DNA of 16,343 bases from Actinomycetota bacterium (GCA_005779345.1 SXJQ01000216.1:1-16343); one strand, 5' to 3'; shown: positions 1-7,687, numbered from the stretch's first letter. Numbers and translations are program-made. The notes: a model not told the origin generated them from the letters alone.

Positions 1-1215
1 CCGGTGCCGATCGCCGAGGTGGATCCCCTCGGCGCGCACCGGCACCCCACCGGGCTCGCCGAATTGGATCGCGTGTTGGGGGGTGGGCTCGTCGCGGGGT
101 CGGTCACGCTCGTCGGTGGCGAGCCGGGGATGGGCAAGAGCACGCTCCTGCTCCAGGTGCTCGGCGCGATGGCGGCGGCCGGGCGCTCGGTGCTGCTCGT
201 CTCGGCCGAGGAGTCCACCGAGCAGGTGCGGCTGCGCGCGGGGCGGCTCGGCGCGCTCGATCCCGGCCTGCTCGTCACGGCGGAGACTTCGTTGCCGCAC
301 GTGCTCGCCCAGATCGAAGCGATCGCGCCCGATGTCGTGGTGGTCGACTCGATCCAGACGGTGTTCGATCCCGACGTCTCGGGCGTGCCGGGCTCGCTGA
401 CGCAGGTGCGCGACTGCACGCACGCACTCGTCCGGGTGGCCAAAGAGCGTTCGGTCGCGATGCTCCTCGTGGGGCACGTCACCAAGGAGGGCAACCTCGC
501 CGGACCGCGGGTACTCGAACACGTGGTCGACACGGTGTTGCAGTTCGAGGGTGATCGCCACCAGGGCCTGCGGATGGTCCGCGCGCTGAAGCATCGCTTC
601 GGTCCGACCGACGAGCTCGGCTTGTTCGAGATGGGGGCCGACGGCCTGCGCGGCGTCGACGACGCGAGCGCGATGTTGCTCACCGACCGGTGTATGGGTC
701 TCCCCGGCTCGGTCGTCGCGCCCGTGCTCGACGGTGCGCGCCCGCTGCTCGTCGAGGTCCAAGCGCTCGTCGGCGACGCCACCAACGTGACCCCGCGGCG
801 CTCCGCGCAGGCATTCGACAACGGCCGCCTCGCGATGCTGAGCGCGGTCCTGCAACAGCGGCTCGGGTTCCCGCTCGGAGCGCGCGACCTGTACGCGTCG
901 GTGGCCGGCGGCGTGCGTGTCGACGAGACCGGTGCCGACCTCGCGCTAGCGATCGCGATCGTGTCCGCCTACGTGGATTGCGGTGTCGCCCCCGAGACCG
1001 TCGCGCTCGGCGAGGTCGGGCTCGGCGGCGAGGTGCGATCCGTGCCCCAGATCGGCCGCCGCCTCACCGAGGCGCAGCGGCTCGGGTTCCGCACGGCGAT
1101 CGTGCCGCGGTCGGCCCCCGACGTCGTGGGGCTCGAGGTCGTGCGGGTCGGCTCGGTCCACGAGGCGGTGGAGCGGTTGTTCCCCACCGACGACAACGGC
1201 GGCAAGGCCCACTAG
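1..1215 (+). CDS. radA: DNA repair protein RadA (Sms), 5'-partial
   Basis: RadA is a RecA-like ATPase that promotes branch migration of recombination intermediates. The frame is open at base 1, so the true start and the usual N-terminal C4 zinc finger lie outside the window; the GTG at base 4 is only the first in-frame start codon. Numbering from that GTG, Walker A (GEPGMGKST) is at residues 39-47, a Walker B strand ending VVVVDS is near 111-116, and the RadA-specific KNRFG-type motif reads KHRFG at 196-200. The Lon-protease-like C-terminal domain covers about 255-400 and includes DLYASVAGGV and GEVGLGGEVR. The gene ends at a TAG, 64 nt before disA. The pairing is functionally meaningful, because RadA is known to bind DisA and restrain its cyclase activity in mycobacteria and Bacillus. 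Identity is secure; only the 5' end is missing. Confidence 0.96.
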   Translation, partial: PVPIAEVDPLGAHRHPTGLAELDRVLGGGLVAGSVTLVGGEPGMGKSTLLLQVLGAMAAAGRSVLLVSAEESTEQVRLRAGRLGALDPGLLVTAETSLPHVLAQIEAIAPDVVVVDSIQTVFDPDVSGVPGSLTQVRDCTHALVRVAKERSVAMLLVGHVTKEGNLAGPRVLEHVVDTVLQFEGDRHQGLRMVRALKHRFGPTDELGLFEMGADGLRGVDDASAMLLTDRCMGLPGSVVAPVLDGARPLLVEVQALVGDATNVTPRRSAQAFDNGRLAMLSAVLQQRLGFPLGARDLYASVAGGVRVDETGADLALAIAIVSAYVDCGVAPETVALGEVGLGGEVRSVPQIGRRLTEAQRLGFRTAIVPRSAPDVVGLEVVRVGSVHEAVERLFPTDDNGGKAH

Positions 1216-1279
1216 CGTTCCCGGCGACTCGCAGGCCCACGGTGTCGTGTGCGGGGCCGGCCCACACCGCCGGAGGTCG

Positions 1280-2356
1280 ATGTTCGTGCAACCGAGCCCC
1301 TCCGACGCCCTCTACGCAGCGCTGGCCCTCGTCGCGCCGGGCACGCCGTTGCGCGAAGGCATCGATCGGATCCTCCAGGCGAGCATGGGCGCGCTGATCG
1401 TGATCGGCGACGGGCCCGAGGTGCTGTCGTTGTGCTCGGGCGGCTTCCTGCTCGACGCGGGCTTCACCCCGCAGCGGCTCTCCGAACTCGCCAAGATGGA
1501 CGGAGCGATCATCCTGGCCGCCGACGGCACGCGCATCGCGCGCGCCAACGTGCACCTCGTCCCCGACCCGACGATTCCCACCGCAGAGACCGGCACCCGT
1601 CACCGCACCGCCGAGCGGGTGGCCCGCCAGATCTCCCGCCCGGTCGTGACGGTGTCGGAGGAAATGTCGGTCGTGTCGATCCACTACCTCGGCGCGAAGA
1701 AGACCCTCGAACCGATCCCGCGTGTGCTGGCCCGGTCCGACCAGGCACTGCAGATCCTCGGCCGGTACAAGCAACGGCTCGACCAGGTGTCGAGCAACCT
1801 GTCGGCGCTCGAGGTCGAAGACCTCGTCACGGTGCGCGACGTTTCGGAGATGATGCAGCGCGCCGAGATGGTGCGCCGGATCGCCGAGGAGATCAACGGC
1901 TACGTCGTCGAGCTCGGCACCGACGGTCGGCTCGTGCAGTTGCAGCTCGAGGAGCTCACGACCGGCGTGATCGACGATCTACGCCTCGTGTGCCAGGACT
2001 ACTTCGTGGAGAGCTCCGACTGGGAGCCCGACGCGGTACTCGCGGGTCTCGCGGCCATCGACGACGACGACCTGCTCGATCTGCGCACGATCGCCGGTCA
2101 GTTGCACCTCGCATCGGACGCCGAGCTCGACAGCTCGCTCACCCCGCGCGGCCACCGGTTGCTCGCCAAGATCCCGCGCCTGCCCGACGCGGTCGCGGCC
2201 AAGATCGCCGAGCGGTTCGGCACGTTGGCCAAGCTGATGCGGGCGAGCATCGCGGAGTTGGTCGAGGTCGAAGGCGTCGGTGAGGTGCGGGCGCGTGCGA
2301 TCAAGGACGGCCTCGCTCGCCTCGCCGAGAACTCGATCCTCGACCGCTACAGCTGA
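1280..2356 (+). CDS. disA: DNA integrity scanning protein DisA, diadenylate cyclase
   Basis: DisA condenses two ATP to cyclic di-AMP and stops when it meets branched DNA. The product is 358 aa, the length of mycobacterial DisA. The DAC domain fills about residues 1-145, with the catalytic DGA motif at 74-76 and the RHRT motif (R107-T110) both intact, so the enzyme should be active. A helical linker follows, then a C-terminal helix-hairpin-helix DNA-binding region with VEGVGEVRARAI near 329-341. The ATG at 1280 was chosen because it gives the family length and follows a GGAGG at 1272-1276, although the 3-nt spacing is short. The frame is open far upstream into radA, but that extension is not RadA- or DisA-like. 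It probably forms an operon with radA. No c-di-AMP phosphodiesterase or potassium transporter is visible nearby. Confidence 0.95.
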   Translation: MFVQPSPSDALYAALALVAPGTPLREGIDRILQASMGALIVIGDGPEVLSLCSGGFLLDAGFTPQRLSELAKMDGAIILAADGTRIARANVHLVPDPTIPTAETGTRHRTAERVARQISRPVVTVSEEMSVVSIHYLGAKKTLEPIPRVLARSDQALQILGRYKQRLDQVSSNLSALEVEDLVTVRDVSEMMQRAEMVRRIAEEINGYVVELGTDGRLVQLQLEELTTGVIDDLRLVCQDYFVESSDWEPDAVLAGLAAIDDDDLLDLRTIAGQLHLASDAELDSSLTPRGHRLLAKIPRLPDAVAAKIAERFGTLAKLMRASIAELVEVEGVGEVRARAIKDGLARLAENSILDRYS

Positions 2357-2383
2357 CCGCGTCGCCGGCCGGGTCGGGGTCGG

Positions 2384-2389
2384 TACGAT
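2384..2389 (+). promoter_or_regulatory. -10 element (TACGAT), leaderless promoter of the hydrolase gene
   Basis: TACGAT fits the actinobacterial TAnnnT -10 consensus and ends 6 nt before the ATG at 2396. Transcription would therefore start at or next to the A of the start codon. No Shine-Dalgarno and no clear -35 are seen. This gives the hydrolase its own promoter although it lies only 39 nt after disA. Confidence 0.55.
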
Positions 2390-2395
2390 CCGGCG

Positions 2396-3133
2396 ATGGC
2401 AGCACTGCGTGAAGGTCCCGAGTCGACCGAGGTCGAGCACCGCACCATCGTGGTCGATGGGGTCGAGGTCCCCGTCGTGCACGCCCGACCGGAGGGGATG
2501 CCCAAGGCGGGTGTCGTCGTGCACCCCGACATCATGGGCAACCGCCCGCTCTTCGACGATCTCGTGCGGCGACTCGCGTCGCATGGCATCGCGGCGGTGT
2601 GCGTCGAACCGTTCGCTCGTGTCGACCCCGCCACCCGCGCGGCGACGATCGATCCGATGGTTCGGTTCGGCTGGATCGGCGACCTCGACGACGCGGCGCA
2701 ACTCGGCGATCTCGAAGCCGCCGCCGACCTGCTCGTCGTGGCCGACGACGTGCAACGGGTGAGCGTGCTCGGTTTCTGCATGGGCGGCTTCTACGCGCTC
2801 AAGGCGGCGGCCGGCGAACGCTTCGATGCCGCGGTCGCGTTCTACGGGATGATCACGGTGCCCGACGCGTGGCAGGGGCCCGCGCAGCGCTCGCCGCTCG
2901 AGACTGCGGCCGACGCATGCCCGACACTCGCGGTGTTCGGCAGTGCCGACGTGTGGACCCCGCCTGCCGATATCGATGCGTTGCGTACCGCGTGGTCGGG
3001 TCGCGCCGACTGCGAGATCGTGGTGGTCGACGGCGCCGAGCACGGCTTCGTGCACGACCCCGACCGGCCCGGGCATCGCGCCGACGACGCGGCGCGCGTC
3101 TGGGAGTTGGCACTCGCCAAGATCCTCGGCTGA
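2396..3133 (+). CDS. Dienelactone hydrolase family alpha/beta hydrolase
   Basis: This is a 245-aa single-domain alpha/beta hydrolase of the dienelactone hydrolase (carboxymethylenebutenolidase) family, probably cytosolic because no signal peptide is seen. The catalytic triad is visible: the nucleophile elbow GFCMGG carries Cys128, Asp185 lies in FGSADVW, and His216 lies in GAEHGF. A cysteine nucleophile is typical of this family, unlike the serine of most relatives. The stretch VVHPDIMGN at 41-49 matches the oxyanion-region segment that contains a Glu in classical enzymes; here that position appears to be Asp45. Nothing around it suggests chloroaromatic breakdown, so the substrate is unknown; many such proteins are general esterases. 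It converges on crp with 40 nt between them. The gene lies inside a conserved housekeeping block and looks like an insertion there. Confidence 0.88.
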   Translation: MAALREGPESTEVEHRTIVVDGVEVPVVHARPEGMPKAGVVVHPDIMGNRPLFDDLVRRLASHGIAAVCVEPFARVDPATRAATIDPMVRFGWIGDLDDAAQLGDLEAAADLLVVADDVQRVSVLGFCMGGFYALKAAAGERFDAAVAFYGMITVPDAWQGPAQRSPLETAADACPTLAVFGSADVWTPPADIDALRTAWSGRADCEIVVVDGAEHGFVHDPDRPGHRADDAARVWELALAKILG

Positions 3134-3135
3134 GA

Positions 3136-3152
3136 CGGGTCGCGCCGACCCG
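3136..3152. terminator. Hairpin between convergent hydrolase and crp genes
   Basis: A perfect 7-bp stem (CGGGTCG / CGACCCG) with a 3-nt loop sits 3 nt after the hydrolase stop codon and before the crp stop codon. Its position between convergent genes suits a bidirectional terminator. There is no T-run on either side, so intrinsic termination is not proven. Confidence 0.4.
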
Positions 3153-3173
3153 ATCCCGCGCGACGCGGCGACG

Positions 3174-3839
3174 TCAGGGTGTGGCGCGGATCTCGAGTTC
3201 TCGGCGGTCGAGGATCCGGTAGCGGGTCCGGCCGTCGACATCGAGCCAGCCGAGCTTCACGAACGTCGCGATCGCTTTGTTGACGCGCTCGCGCGACGCT
3301 CCGACCATGCCCGCCAGCTCCTCTTGGGTGAGCGGCATGCGGAAGTCGTCTTCGCCAGCGGAGATCTGCAGGAGGTGCTTCGCGGTGCGGCCCGTGACGT
3401 CGAGGAACATCGCGTCGGCGAGTGATTCGTCGGTCGCGCGGAGCCGCCGCGAGAGAATGCGCACGACGGCCCAGAGCACCTCGGGGCGATCCTGCAACAC
3501 GCGACGCACGTCGTCGTACTGCACCGCGACGAGATGCACCGTGCCGAGCGCGCGGGCATCGGCGGAGCGAACGCCGCCGTCGAACAGCGGCAGTTCACCG
3601 AAGAGCGCGCCGGGTCCGAGCACGGCGACGACGGCTTCGCGGCCGTCGGACGCGCGCACCGAGATCGCGACGCGACCGGAGAACACGATGAAGAGGGAGT
3701 CGGCGACCTCGCCCTGCTGGCACGCATACTCGTTGCGCTTCAGCTTCGTGAGTTCGGTGCGCCCGCGCAGTTGATCGAGGAGGTCCGGAGGCATCTGGCC
3801 GAAGAGGTCGGTCTGATCGAGCACCCGGCCCTTGGTCAT
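3174..3839 (-). CDS. Crp/Fnr family transcriptional regulator
   Basis: This 221-aa regulator has an N-terminal cyclic-nucleotide-binding beta-roll (about residues 12-125) and a C-terminal winged helix-turn-helix (about 145-215). The phosphate-binding cassette reads GELPLFDGGVRSA, keeping Glu82, Arg91 and Ser92, the residues that hold cAMP in CRP, so cAMP binding is plausible. The helix-turn-helix segment PLTQEELAGMVGASRERVNKAI resembles actinobacterial Crp/GlxR proteins. No Fnr-type cysteine cluster is present at the N terminus. The ATG at 3839 (minus strand) is supported by AGGAAGG about 7 nt upstream, one of the best Shine-Dalgarno sequences in the window. The gene is divergent from the YacL-like gene across about 195 bp and convergent with the hydrolase gene. 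I saw no obvious TGTGA-N6-TCACA site between the divergent genes. Its targets are unknown. Confidence 0.9.
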   Translation of the reverse strand: MTKGRVLDQTDLFGQMPPDLLDQLRGRTELTKLKRNEYACQQGEVADSLFIVFSGRVAISVRASDGREAVVAVLGPGALFGELPLFDGGVRSADARALGTVHLVAVQYDDVRRVLQDRPEVLWAVVRILSRRLRATDESLADAMFLDVTGRTAKHLLQISAGEDDFRMPLTQEELAGMVGASRERVNKAIATFVKLGWLDVDGRTRYRILDRRELEIRATP

Positions 3840-4034
3840 CCCCGGTCCTTCCTCGTGCTGCGCCGCGCCGCGCGATGGCGACGATGGGTTGTTCACTCTC
3901 CCACGTTCGATCGGCGCATGTGGGGCCGCACCGGAGGGGTTCTCGGGCCGTTCGTTCAAGACGTTTCCCCCGATTGCCGACAAATGGGTCGCTGCTCCCG
4001 TGGCGTGGACGGGAGGCAATCGGGACGGTACGCG
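3840..4034. other. Divergent intergenic region between crp and the yacL-like gene
   Basis: These 195 bp hold the start signals of both divergent genes. The crp Shine-Dalgarno lies at its left edge. A 7-bp inverted repeat (CTCCCGT / ACGGGAG, 7-nt spacer) lies at 3995-4015, just upstream of the PIN/TRAM gene, and could be an operator or a leader hairpin. I saw no convincing -35/-10 pair, no coding potential and no classical CRP site. Confidence 0.5.
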
Positions 4035-5075
4035 ATGTTCGTCGAGGTCACCCGGATGTTCATGGTCGTGCTCGGCACGGCGGCCGGGTTCTGGCTCGCG
4101 CGTGACCTCGGAGGGCCCGAATCCGGGGTCGACGGCATCGCCGCGATGCTCGGCTGCCTCATCGGTTACGTCGGCGGGGGGGTCATCGGCCGCCTGCTCG
4201 ATCGTGCCGTCGGTGCCGTCGAGCGGCGCGCCGATTCGCTGCCGCCCGCGCAGGTCGTCGCGGGGTCGCTCGGTGCGGTCGGGGGCATGGTCGCCGGCGC
4301 GGTGGTGTCGGTGCCGCTGGTGCTGCTCGCTCCGGTCCGGGTCGCGGTCGCGATCGGCGCGTTCGTGATGTGGGTGATGGCGTGGCTCGGCTTCCGCGTG
4401 GTCGGTGCCAAGAGCATCGCGGTACTCCAGATGCTCGGACTGTCGACGCGCCCACTCGTGCGGGCCGAGGCGTTCGACGCGCGCGACGGCTTCCTCGTCG
4501 ATTCGTCGGTGCTGATGGACGGGCAACTCCTCCCGCTCGCTCGCACGGGCCTGCTCGGCGCCGACCTCATGGTCGCCCGGTTCGTGCTCGAGGAGGTCCA
4601 GGGCCTGGCGGATTCCCCCGACGAGACGCGCTCGCGCCGCGCGCACCGCGGCCTCGAGGCGCTCGCGACGTTGCGGCGCGACGGCCCGGTGCGCGTCTAC
4701 GTGCTCGACGACGAGTTGCCCGAGATCGCCGCCGTCGACAGCAAGCTCGTCGCGCTGGCGAAGCGGCTCGAACTGCGGCTGCTGACGAACGACGGCGCGC
4801 TGTCGCGCATCGCCGAGGTGCAGGGCGTGCCGACGTGCAACCTGCGCCGGTTGGTCGCCGACCTCGCGCCGGCGATCATCCCCGGCGACTTCGTGCGGGT
4901 CGTGCTGACGCGCAACGGCCGCGAACGCGGCCAGGGCGTCGGTCATCTCGACGACGGCTCGATGGTCGTCGTGAACGGTGGTGAACCGCTCGTCGGTGGT
5001 CCCGAGGTCGCGCTGCGGGTCACCTCGGTGGTGCCGACGACCGTGGGCCGGATGGTGTTCGCCACCACCGAGTGA
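4035..5075 (+). CDS. Membrane-anchored PIN/TRAM domain protein (YacL-like)
   Basis: This 346-aa protein has an integral membrane N terminus, a PIN nuclease-type domain and a C-terminal TRAM RNA-binding domain. Hydrophobic segments are seen at about residues 5-22, 34-53, 74-98 and 102-120, so four membrane spans are likely. The PIN domain follows at about 150-270 with conserved acidic residues Asp156 (VDSSVLMD), Glu186 (FVLEEVQ), Asp235 (AVDSK) and Asp253 (LLTND). TRAM spans about 284-343 (GDFVRVVLTRNGRERGQGVG). This is the layout of Bacillus YacL, which also sits between disA and ispD; the function is not established, RNA cleavage or binding being likely. The start is uncertain. ATG 4035 gives a reasonable membrane start without a Shine-Dalgarno, whereas ATG 4056 has GAGG 8 nt upstream. 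Its stop codon overlaps a possible GTG start of ispD. Confidence 0.88.
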   Translation: MFVEVTRMFMVVLGTAAGFWLARDLGGPESGVDGIAAMLGCLIGYVGGGVIGRLLDRAVGAVERRADSLPPAQVVAGSLGAVGGMVAGAVVSVPLVLLAPVRVAVAIGAFVMWVMAWLGFRVVGAKSIAVLQMLGLSTRPLVRAEAFDARDGFLVDSSVLMDGQLLPLARTGLLGADLMVARFVLEEVQGLADSPDETRSRRAHRGLEALATLRRDGPVRVYVLDDELPEIAAVDSKLVALAKRLELRLLTNDGALSRIAEVQGVPTCNLRRLVADLAPAIIPGDFVRVVLTRNGRERGQGVGHLDDGSMVVVNGGEPLVGGPEVALRVTSVVPTTVGRMVFATTE

Positions 5076-5101
5076 CCCGCGGTGTGGTCAACTGGCGCAC
5101 C

Positions 5102-5734
5102 ATGGGCGTCTGGGTCGTCGTCGTCGCCGCCGGGGGCGGTACGCGTTTCGGCGCACCGAAGCAGTTCGCGCCACTCGGGACCTCGACCGTGCTCGAACGC
5201 TCCGTCGCGACCGCAGTGTCGGTGGCCGACGGGGTCGTCGTCGTGTTGCCCACCGATCGTGTGGCCGATGCCCCCGGAGGCGTGTGCGTCACCGCCGGGG
5301 GCGCGACCCGATCGGCGTCGGTGCGCGCCGGGCTCGCGCTCGTCCCCGACGATGTCGAGGTCGTGATCGTGCACGACGCGGCGCGACCGTTCGCGACCGA
5401 CGCGCTCTACGCGGCGGTGATCGCCGCCGTACGAGCCGGCGCCGACGCCGCGGTCCCCGCGTTGCCGATCGCCGACACGGTCAAGCGGATCGACGGCGTC
5501 GAGGTGGTCGCGACCGTGCCCCGCGACGATCTCGTCGTCGTGCAGACCCCGCAGGCGTTCGCCGCTGCCGCGCTCCGCGCCGCGCACGCGGGTGGCGGCG
5601 AGGGTACCGACGACGCCGCGATGATCGAGGCCGCCGGCGGGCGCGTCGTCGTGGTCGCGGGCGAGCACCGCAACTTCAAGATCACCGTGCCCGCCGACCT
5701 CGCGGTCGCGGCGGCCCTGCTGGAGGCGACGTGA
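5102..5734 (+). CDS. ispD: 2-C-methyl-D-erythritol 4-phosphate cytidylyltransferase IspD
   Basis: IspD joins CTP and methylerythritol 4-phosphate to make CDP-methylerythritol in the non-mevalonate isoprenoid pathway. At 210 aa it has the nucleotide-binding loop AAGGGTRFGAPK at 9-20 (Arg15 and Lys20 for CTP), HDAARPF at 91-97, ADTVKR at 125-129, QTPQAF at 148-153, and a C-terminal NFKIT with Lys193, all expected of active IspD. The ATG at 5102 was chosen because the enzyme normally begins only a few residues before the first beta strand. A GTG at 5072, overlapping the preceding stop codon as GTGA, would add 10 residues and couple translation to the PIN/TRAM gene, so it remains a real alternative. 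Neither start has a Shine-Dalgarno. The 3' end overlaps ispF by 4 nt. Confidence 0.93.
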   Translation: MGVWVVVVAAGGGTRFGAPKQFAPLGTSTVLERSVATAVSVADGVVVVLPTDRVADAPGGVCVTAGGATRSASVRAGLALVPDDVEVVIVHDAARPFATDALYAAVIAAVRAGADAAVPALPIADTVKRIDGVEVVATVPRDDLVVVQTPQAFAAAALRAAHAGGGEGTDDAAMIEAAGGRVVVVAGEHRNFKITVPADLAVAAALLEAT

Positions 5735-6216
5735 GCGGCACGATCCGGGTCGGGCTCGGGTACGACATCCACCCGTTCGAGGCTGCGGGCGGGAGCCGCC
5801 GGCTCGTGCTCGCGGGCGTCGTGCTCGACGGCCACGCCGGTCTCGTCGGACATTCCGACGCCGACGCGGTCGCCCATGCGGTCGCCGACGCGCTCCTCGG
5901 CGCGGCCGGGTTCCCCGACCTCGGCACGCTGTTCCCGGCGACCGACGAACGGTGGCAGGGTGCCGATTCGATGGCGCTGTTGGCCGAAGTGCACGCGCGG
6001 GTCGGCACCGCGGGCTGGTCGGTCGGCAACGTCGACATCGTGGTCAACGCCGAGGCGCCGCGTCTCGCCCCGCACCTCGAGACGATGCGAGCGAACCTCG
6101 TCGCGTGCCTCGCGGGCGCGGCCGTGAACCTCAAACCCAAACGCGGCGAGGGCATCGGCACCGTCGGCCGCGCCGAAGGCATCGCCGTCTGGGCCGTCGC
6201 CCTCCTCGAGCGCTGA
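5731..6216 (+). CDS. ispF: 2-C-methyl-D-erythritol 2,4-cyclodiphosphate synthase IspF
   Basis: IspF cyclises CDP-methylerythritol 2-phosphate to methylerythritol cyclodiphosphate with loss of CMP, two steps after IspD. The 161-aa product has the metal ligands Asp12 and His14 in GYDIHPF, and His41 in GHSDADAVAH. The ends of the family signature (GADS, VDIVVNAEAPRL, GRAEGIAV) are also present. The segment that usually reads KATT before the conserved glycine is here KPKR (135-138), so the two threonines that contact the cytidine diphosphate are replaced. The GTG start at 5731 overlaps the ispD stop codon as GTGA, which implies translational coupling. The kinase IspE, which acts between these two enzymes, is not in the window. 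Confidence 0.94.
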   Translation: MSGTIRVGLGYDIHPFEAAGGSRRLVLAGVVLDGHAGLVGHSDADAVAHAVADALLGAAGFPDLGTLFPATDERWQGADSMALLAEVHARVGTAGWSVGNVDIVVNAEAPRLAPHLETMRANLVACLAGAAVNLKPKRGEGIGTVGRAEGIAVWAVALLER

Positions 6217-6264
6217 CCGCCTGCTCCGATCCCGAACCCTCCGGGCGTGCCGGGGGGTCGCCGG

Positions 6265-6270
6265 TAGCCT
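6265..6270 (+). promoter_or_regulatory. -10 element (TAGCCT), leaderless promoter of cysS
   Basis: TAGCCT ends 6 nt before the GTG start of cysS, the same geometry as at 2384. No Shine-Dalgarno is present. The 60-nt gap after ispF fits a new transcription unit for cysS-rlmB. Confidence 0.55.
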
Positions 6271-6276
6271 CGCAGC

Positions 6277-7656
6277 GTGTTGCGCATCCATGACACCGCG
6301 GCGCGCGCCCTGCGCGATTTCGAACCCCGGATTCCCGGGCAGGTGTCGATGTACGTGTGTGGGCCGACCCCCTACGACGTGCCGCATCTCGGCCATGGCC
6401 GCACCGCCGTCGTGTTCGACGTCGTCCGCCGGTACCTCGCGTGGCGCGGCGATCGGGTCACGTTCGTGAGCAACGTCACCGACATCGAGGACCGCATCAT
6501 CGCCCGCGCCGCCGAACGCGGCACGACGGAATCGGATCTCGCGCGCCACTACGAAGACGTGTACTGGGAGCAGTTGGACCGGCTCGGCGTGCTGCGTCCC
6601 GACGAGATGCCGCACGCGACCGAGTTCGTCCCCCAGATGCAAACGCTGATCGCGGAACTCATCGCCGCGGGCCGCGCGTACGTCATCGAGGGTTCGGGCG
6701 TGTACTTCCAGGTCGAGACGTTGCCCGAGTACGGGCGGCTGTCGCATCGCACCTTCGCCCAGCTCGTCGAGAGCGCCGGCGCTCGCATCGAGGTCGACGA
6801 CGAGAAGCGCAGCCCGGTCGACTTCGCGCTCTGGAAGGCGGCGAAGCCCGGCGAGCCGAGCTGGGAGTCGCCGTGGGGCCCCGGTCGGCCGGGATGGCAC
6901 ATCGAGTGCTCGGCGATGTCGCTCGACATCCTCGGCGAGGAGTTCGATCTCCACGGCGGCGGCGACGACCTCGTCTTTCCGCACCCCGAGAACGAGATCG
7001 CACAGGCCGAGGGCGCCGGCCACCACTTCGCCCGTTACTGGTTGCACAGCGGCATGGTGATGGTCTCGGGCGAGAAGATGAGTAAGTCGCTCGGCAACTT
7101 CACGTTCCTCGCCGACGCGATCGACGCGCACGGACCACGTGCGTTCCGGTGGCTCGTCGTGCAGCACCACTACCGCAACCAGCTCGAGATCAACGACGAC
7201 GCGCTACGCGCCGCCGCCGCCGCGATCGACGGTTTCGACGCCCTCGCCCGCCGCGCGCGCGCGGCGGGGATCACGGCCACGCCCGCCGGTGCCCTTTCCG
7301 CGGAGGTCGGCCGCTTCGTCGCGGCGATGGACGACGACTTCGACACGCCCAACGCGGTCGCGGTGATCGCCGGTTGGCGGCGCGACGCGAACTCCGCGCT
7401 CGACGCCGGTCGCCTCGACGAGGCTGCCGCACTCCTCGCGACGGTGCTCCACGCCCTCGACGCGCTCGGCATCGCGCTCGACGACGGCGCAGGTACCGCC
7501 GACGGTCGCGACGAGATCGACGCACTCGTGCAACGCCGTACCGACGCCAGAGCCGCCCAGGACTGGGCCGCCGCCGACCGCGTCCGCGACGAGCTGAGCG
7601 CACTCGGGGTCGTCCTCGAGGACACGCCGACCGGCACCATCTGGCACCGCGCATGA
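6277..7656 (+). CDS. cysS: Cysteinyl-tRNA synthetase
   Basis: This is a class I aminoacyl-tRNA synthetase that charges tRNA-Cys, 459 aa long, near the usual 460. The HIGH-type motif is HLGH at 37-40, and the KMSKS loop is intact at 267-271. Zinc ligands are recognisable as Cys28 (YVCGPT), Cys211 (IECSAM), His236 and Glu240 (HPENE). The C-terminal helical DALR-type anticodon domain is complete, which argues against the shorter MshC mycothiol ligase. The GTG start fits both homology and the -10 element 6 nt upstream. The stop codon overlaps an ATG (ATGA) that opens a chain of tiny reading frames leading to rlmB. Confidence 0.96.
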   Translation: MLRIHDTAARALRDFEPRIPGQVSMYVCGPTPYDVPHLGHGRTAVVFDVVRRYLAWRGDRVTFVSNVTDIEDRIIARAAERGTTESDLARHYEDVYWEQLDRLGVLRPDEMPHATEFVPQMQTLIAELIAAGRAYVIEGSGVYFQVETLPEYGRLSHRTFAQLVESAGARIEVDDEKRSPVDFALWKAAKPGEPSWESPWGPGRPGWHIECSAMSLDILGEEFDLHGGGDDLVFPHPENEIAQAEGAGHHFARYWLHSGMVMVSGEKMSKSLGNFTFLADAIDAHGPRAFRWLVVQHHYRNQLEINDDALRAAAAAIDGFDALARRARAAGITATPAGALSAEVGRFVAAMDDDFDTPNAVAVIAGWRRDANSALDAGRLDEAAALLATVLHALDALGIALDDGAGTADGRDEIDALVQRRTDARAAQDWAAADRVRDELSALGVVLEDTPTGTIWHRA

Positions 7657-7687
7657 ACGAGCGCACATGAACGGGTACACGTGAACG
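7653..7687 (+). repeat. 14-nt tandem repeat with overlapping stop/start codons
   Basis: Three start codons followed by AAC lie exactly 14 nt apart, at 7653 (ATG), 7667 (ATG) and 7681 (GTG), in copies of CATGAACGRGYRCA. The first overlaps the cysS stop as ATGA. It opens a 5-codon frame (MNERT) whose stop overlaps the second ATG, and that opens another 5-codon frame (MNGYT) whose stop overlaps the rlmB GTG. The period suggests slipped-strand duplication. The layout would let ribosomes terminate and restart stepwise from cysS to rlmB. Confidence 0.7.

Noticed and set aside
983..1279. Upstream extension of the disA frame by 99 codons
   Set aside because: The extension overlaps radA in another frame and gives Arg/Ser-rich sequence unlike DisA; ATG 1280 gives the family length.
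5407..7170. A 587-codon open frame on the minus strand opposite ispD, ispF and cysS
   Set aside because: It is a shadow of three certain genes in a very GC-rich sequence; its residues are low-complexity (Arg, Asp, His, Val rich) with no recognisable domain.
6277..7656. MshC mycothiol ligase instead of CysS
   Set aside because: The protein has the full-length CysS C-terminal domain and sits in the conserved ispF-cysS-rlmB order.
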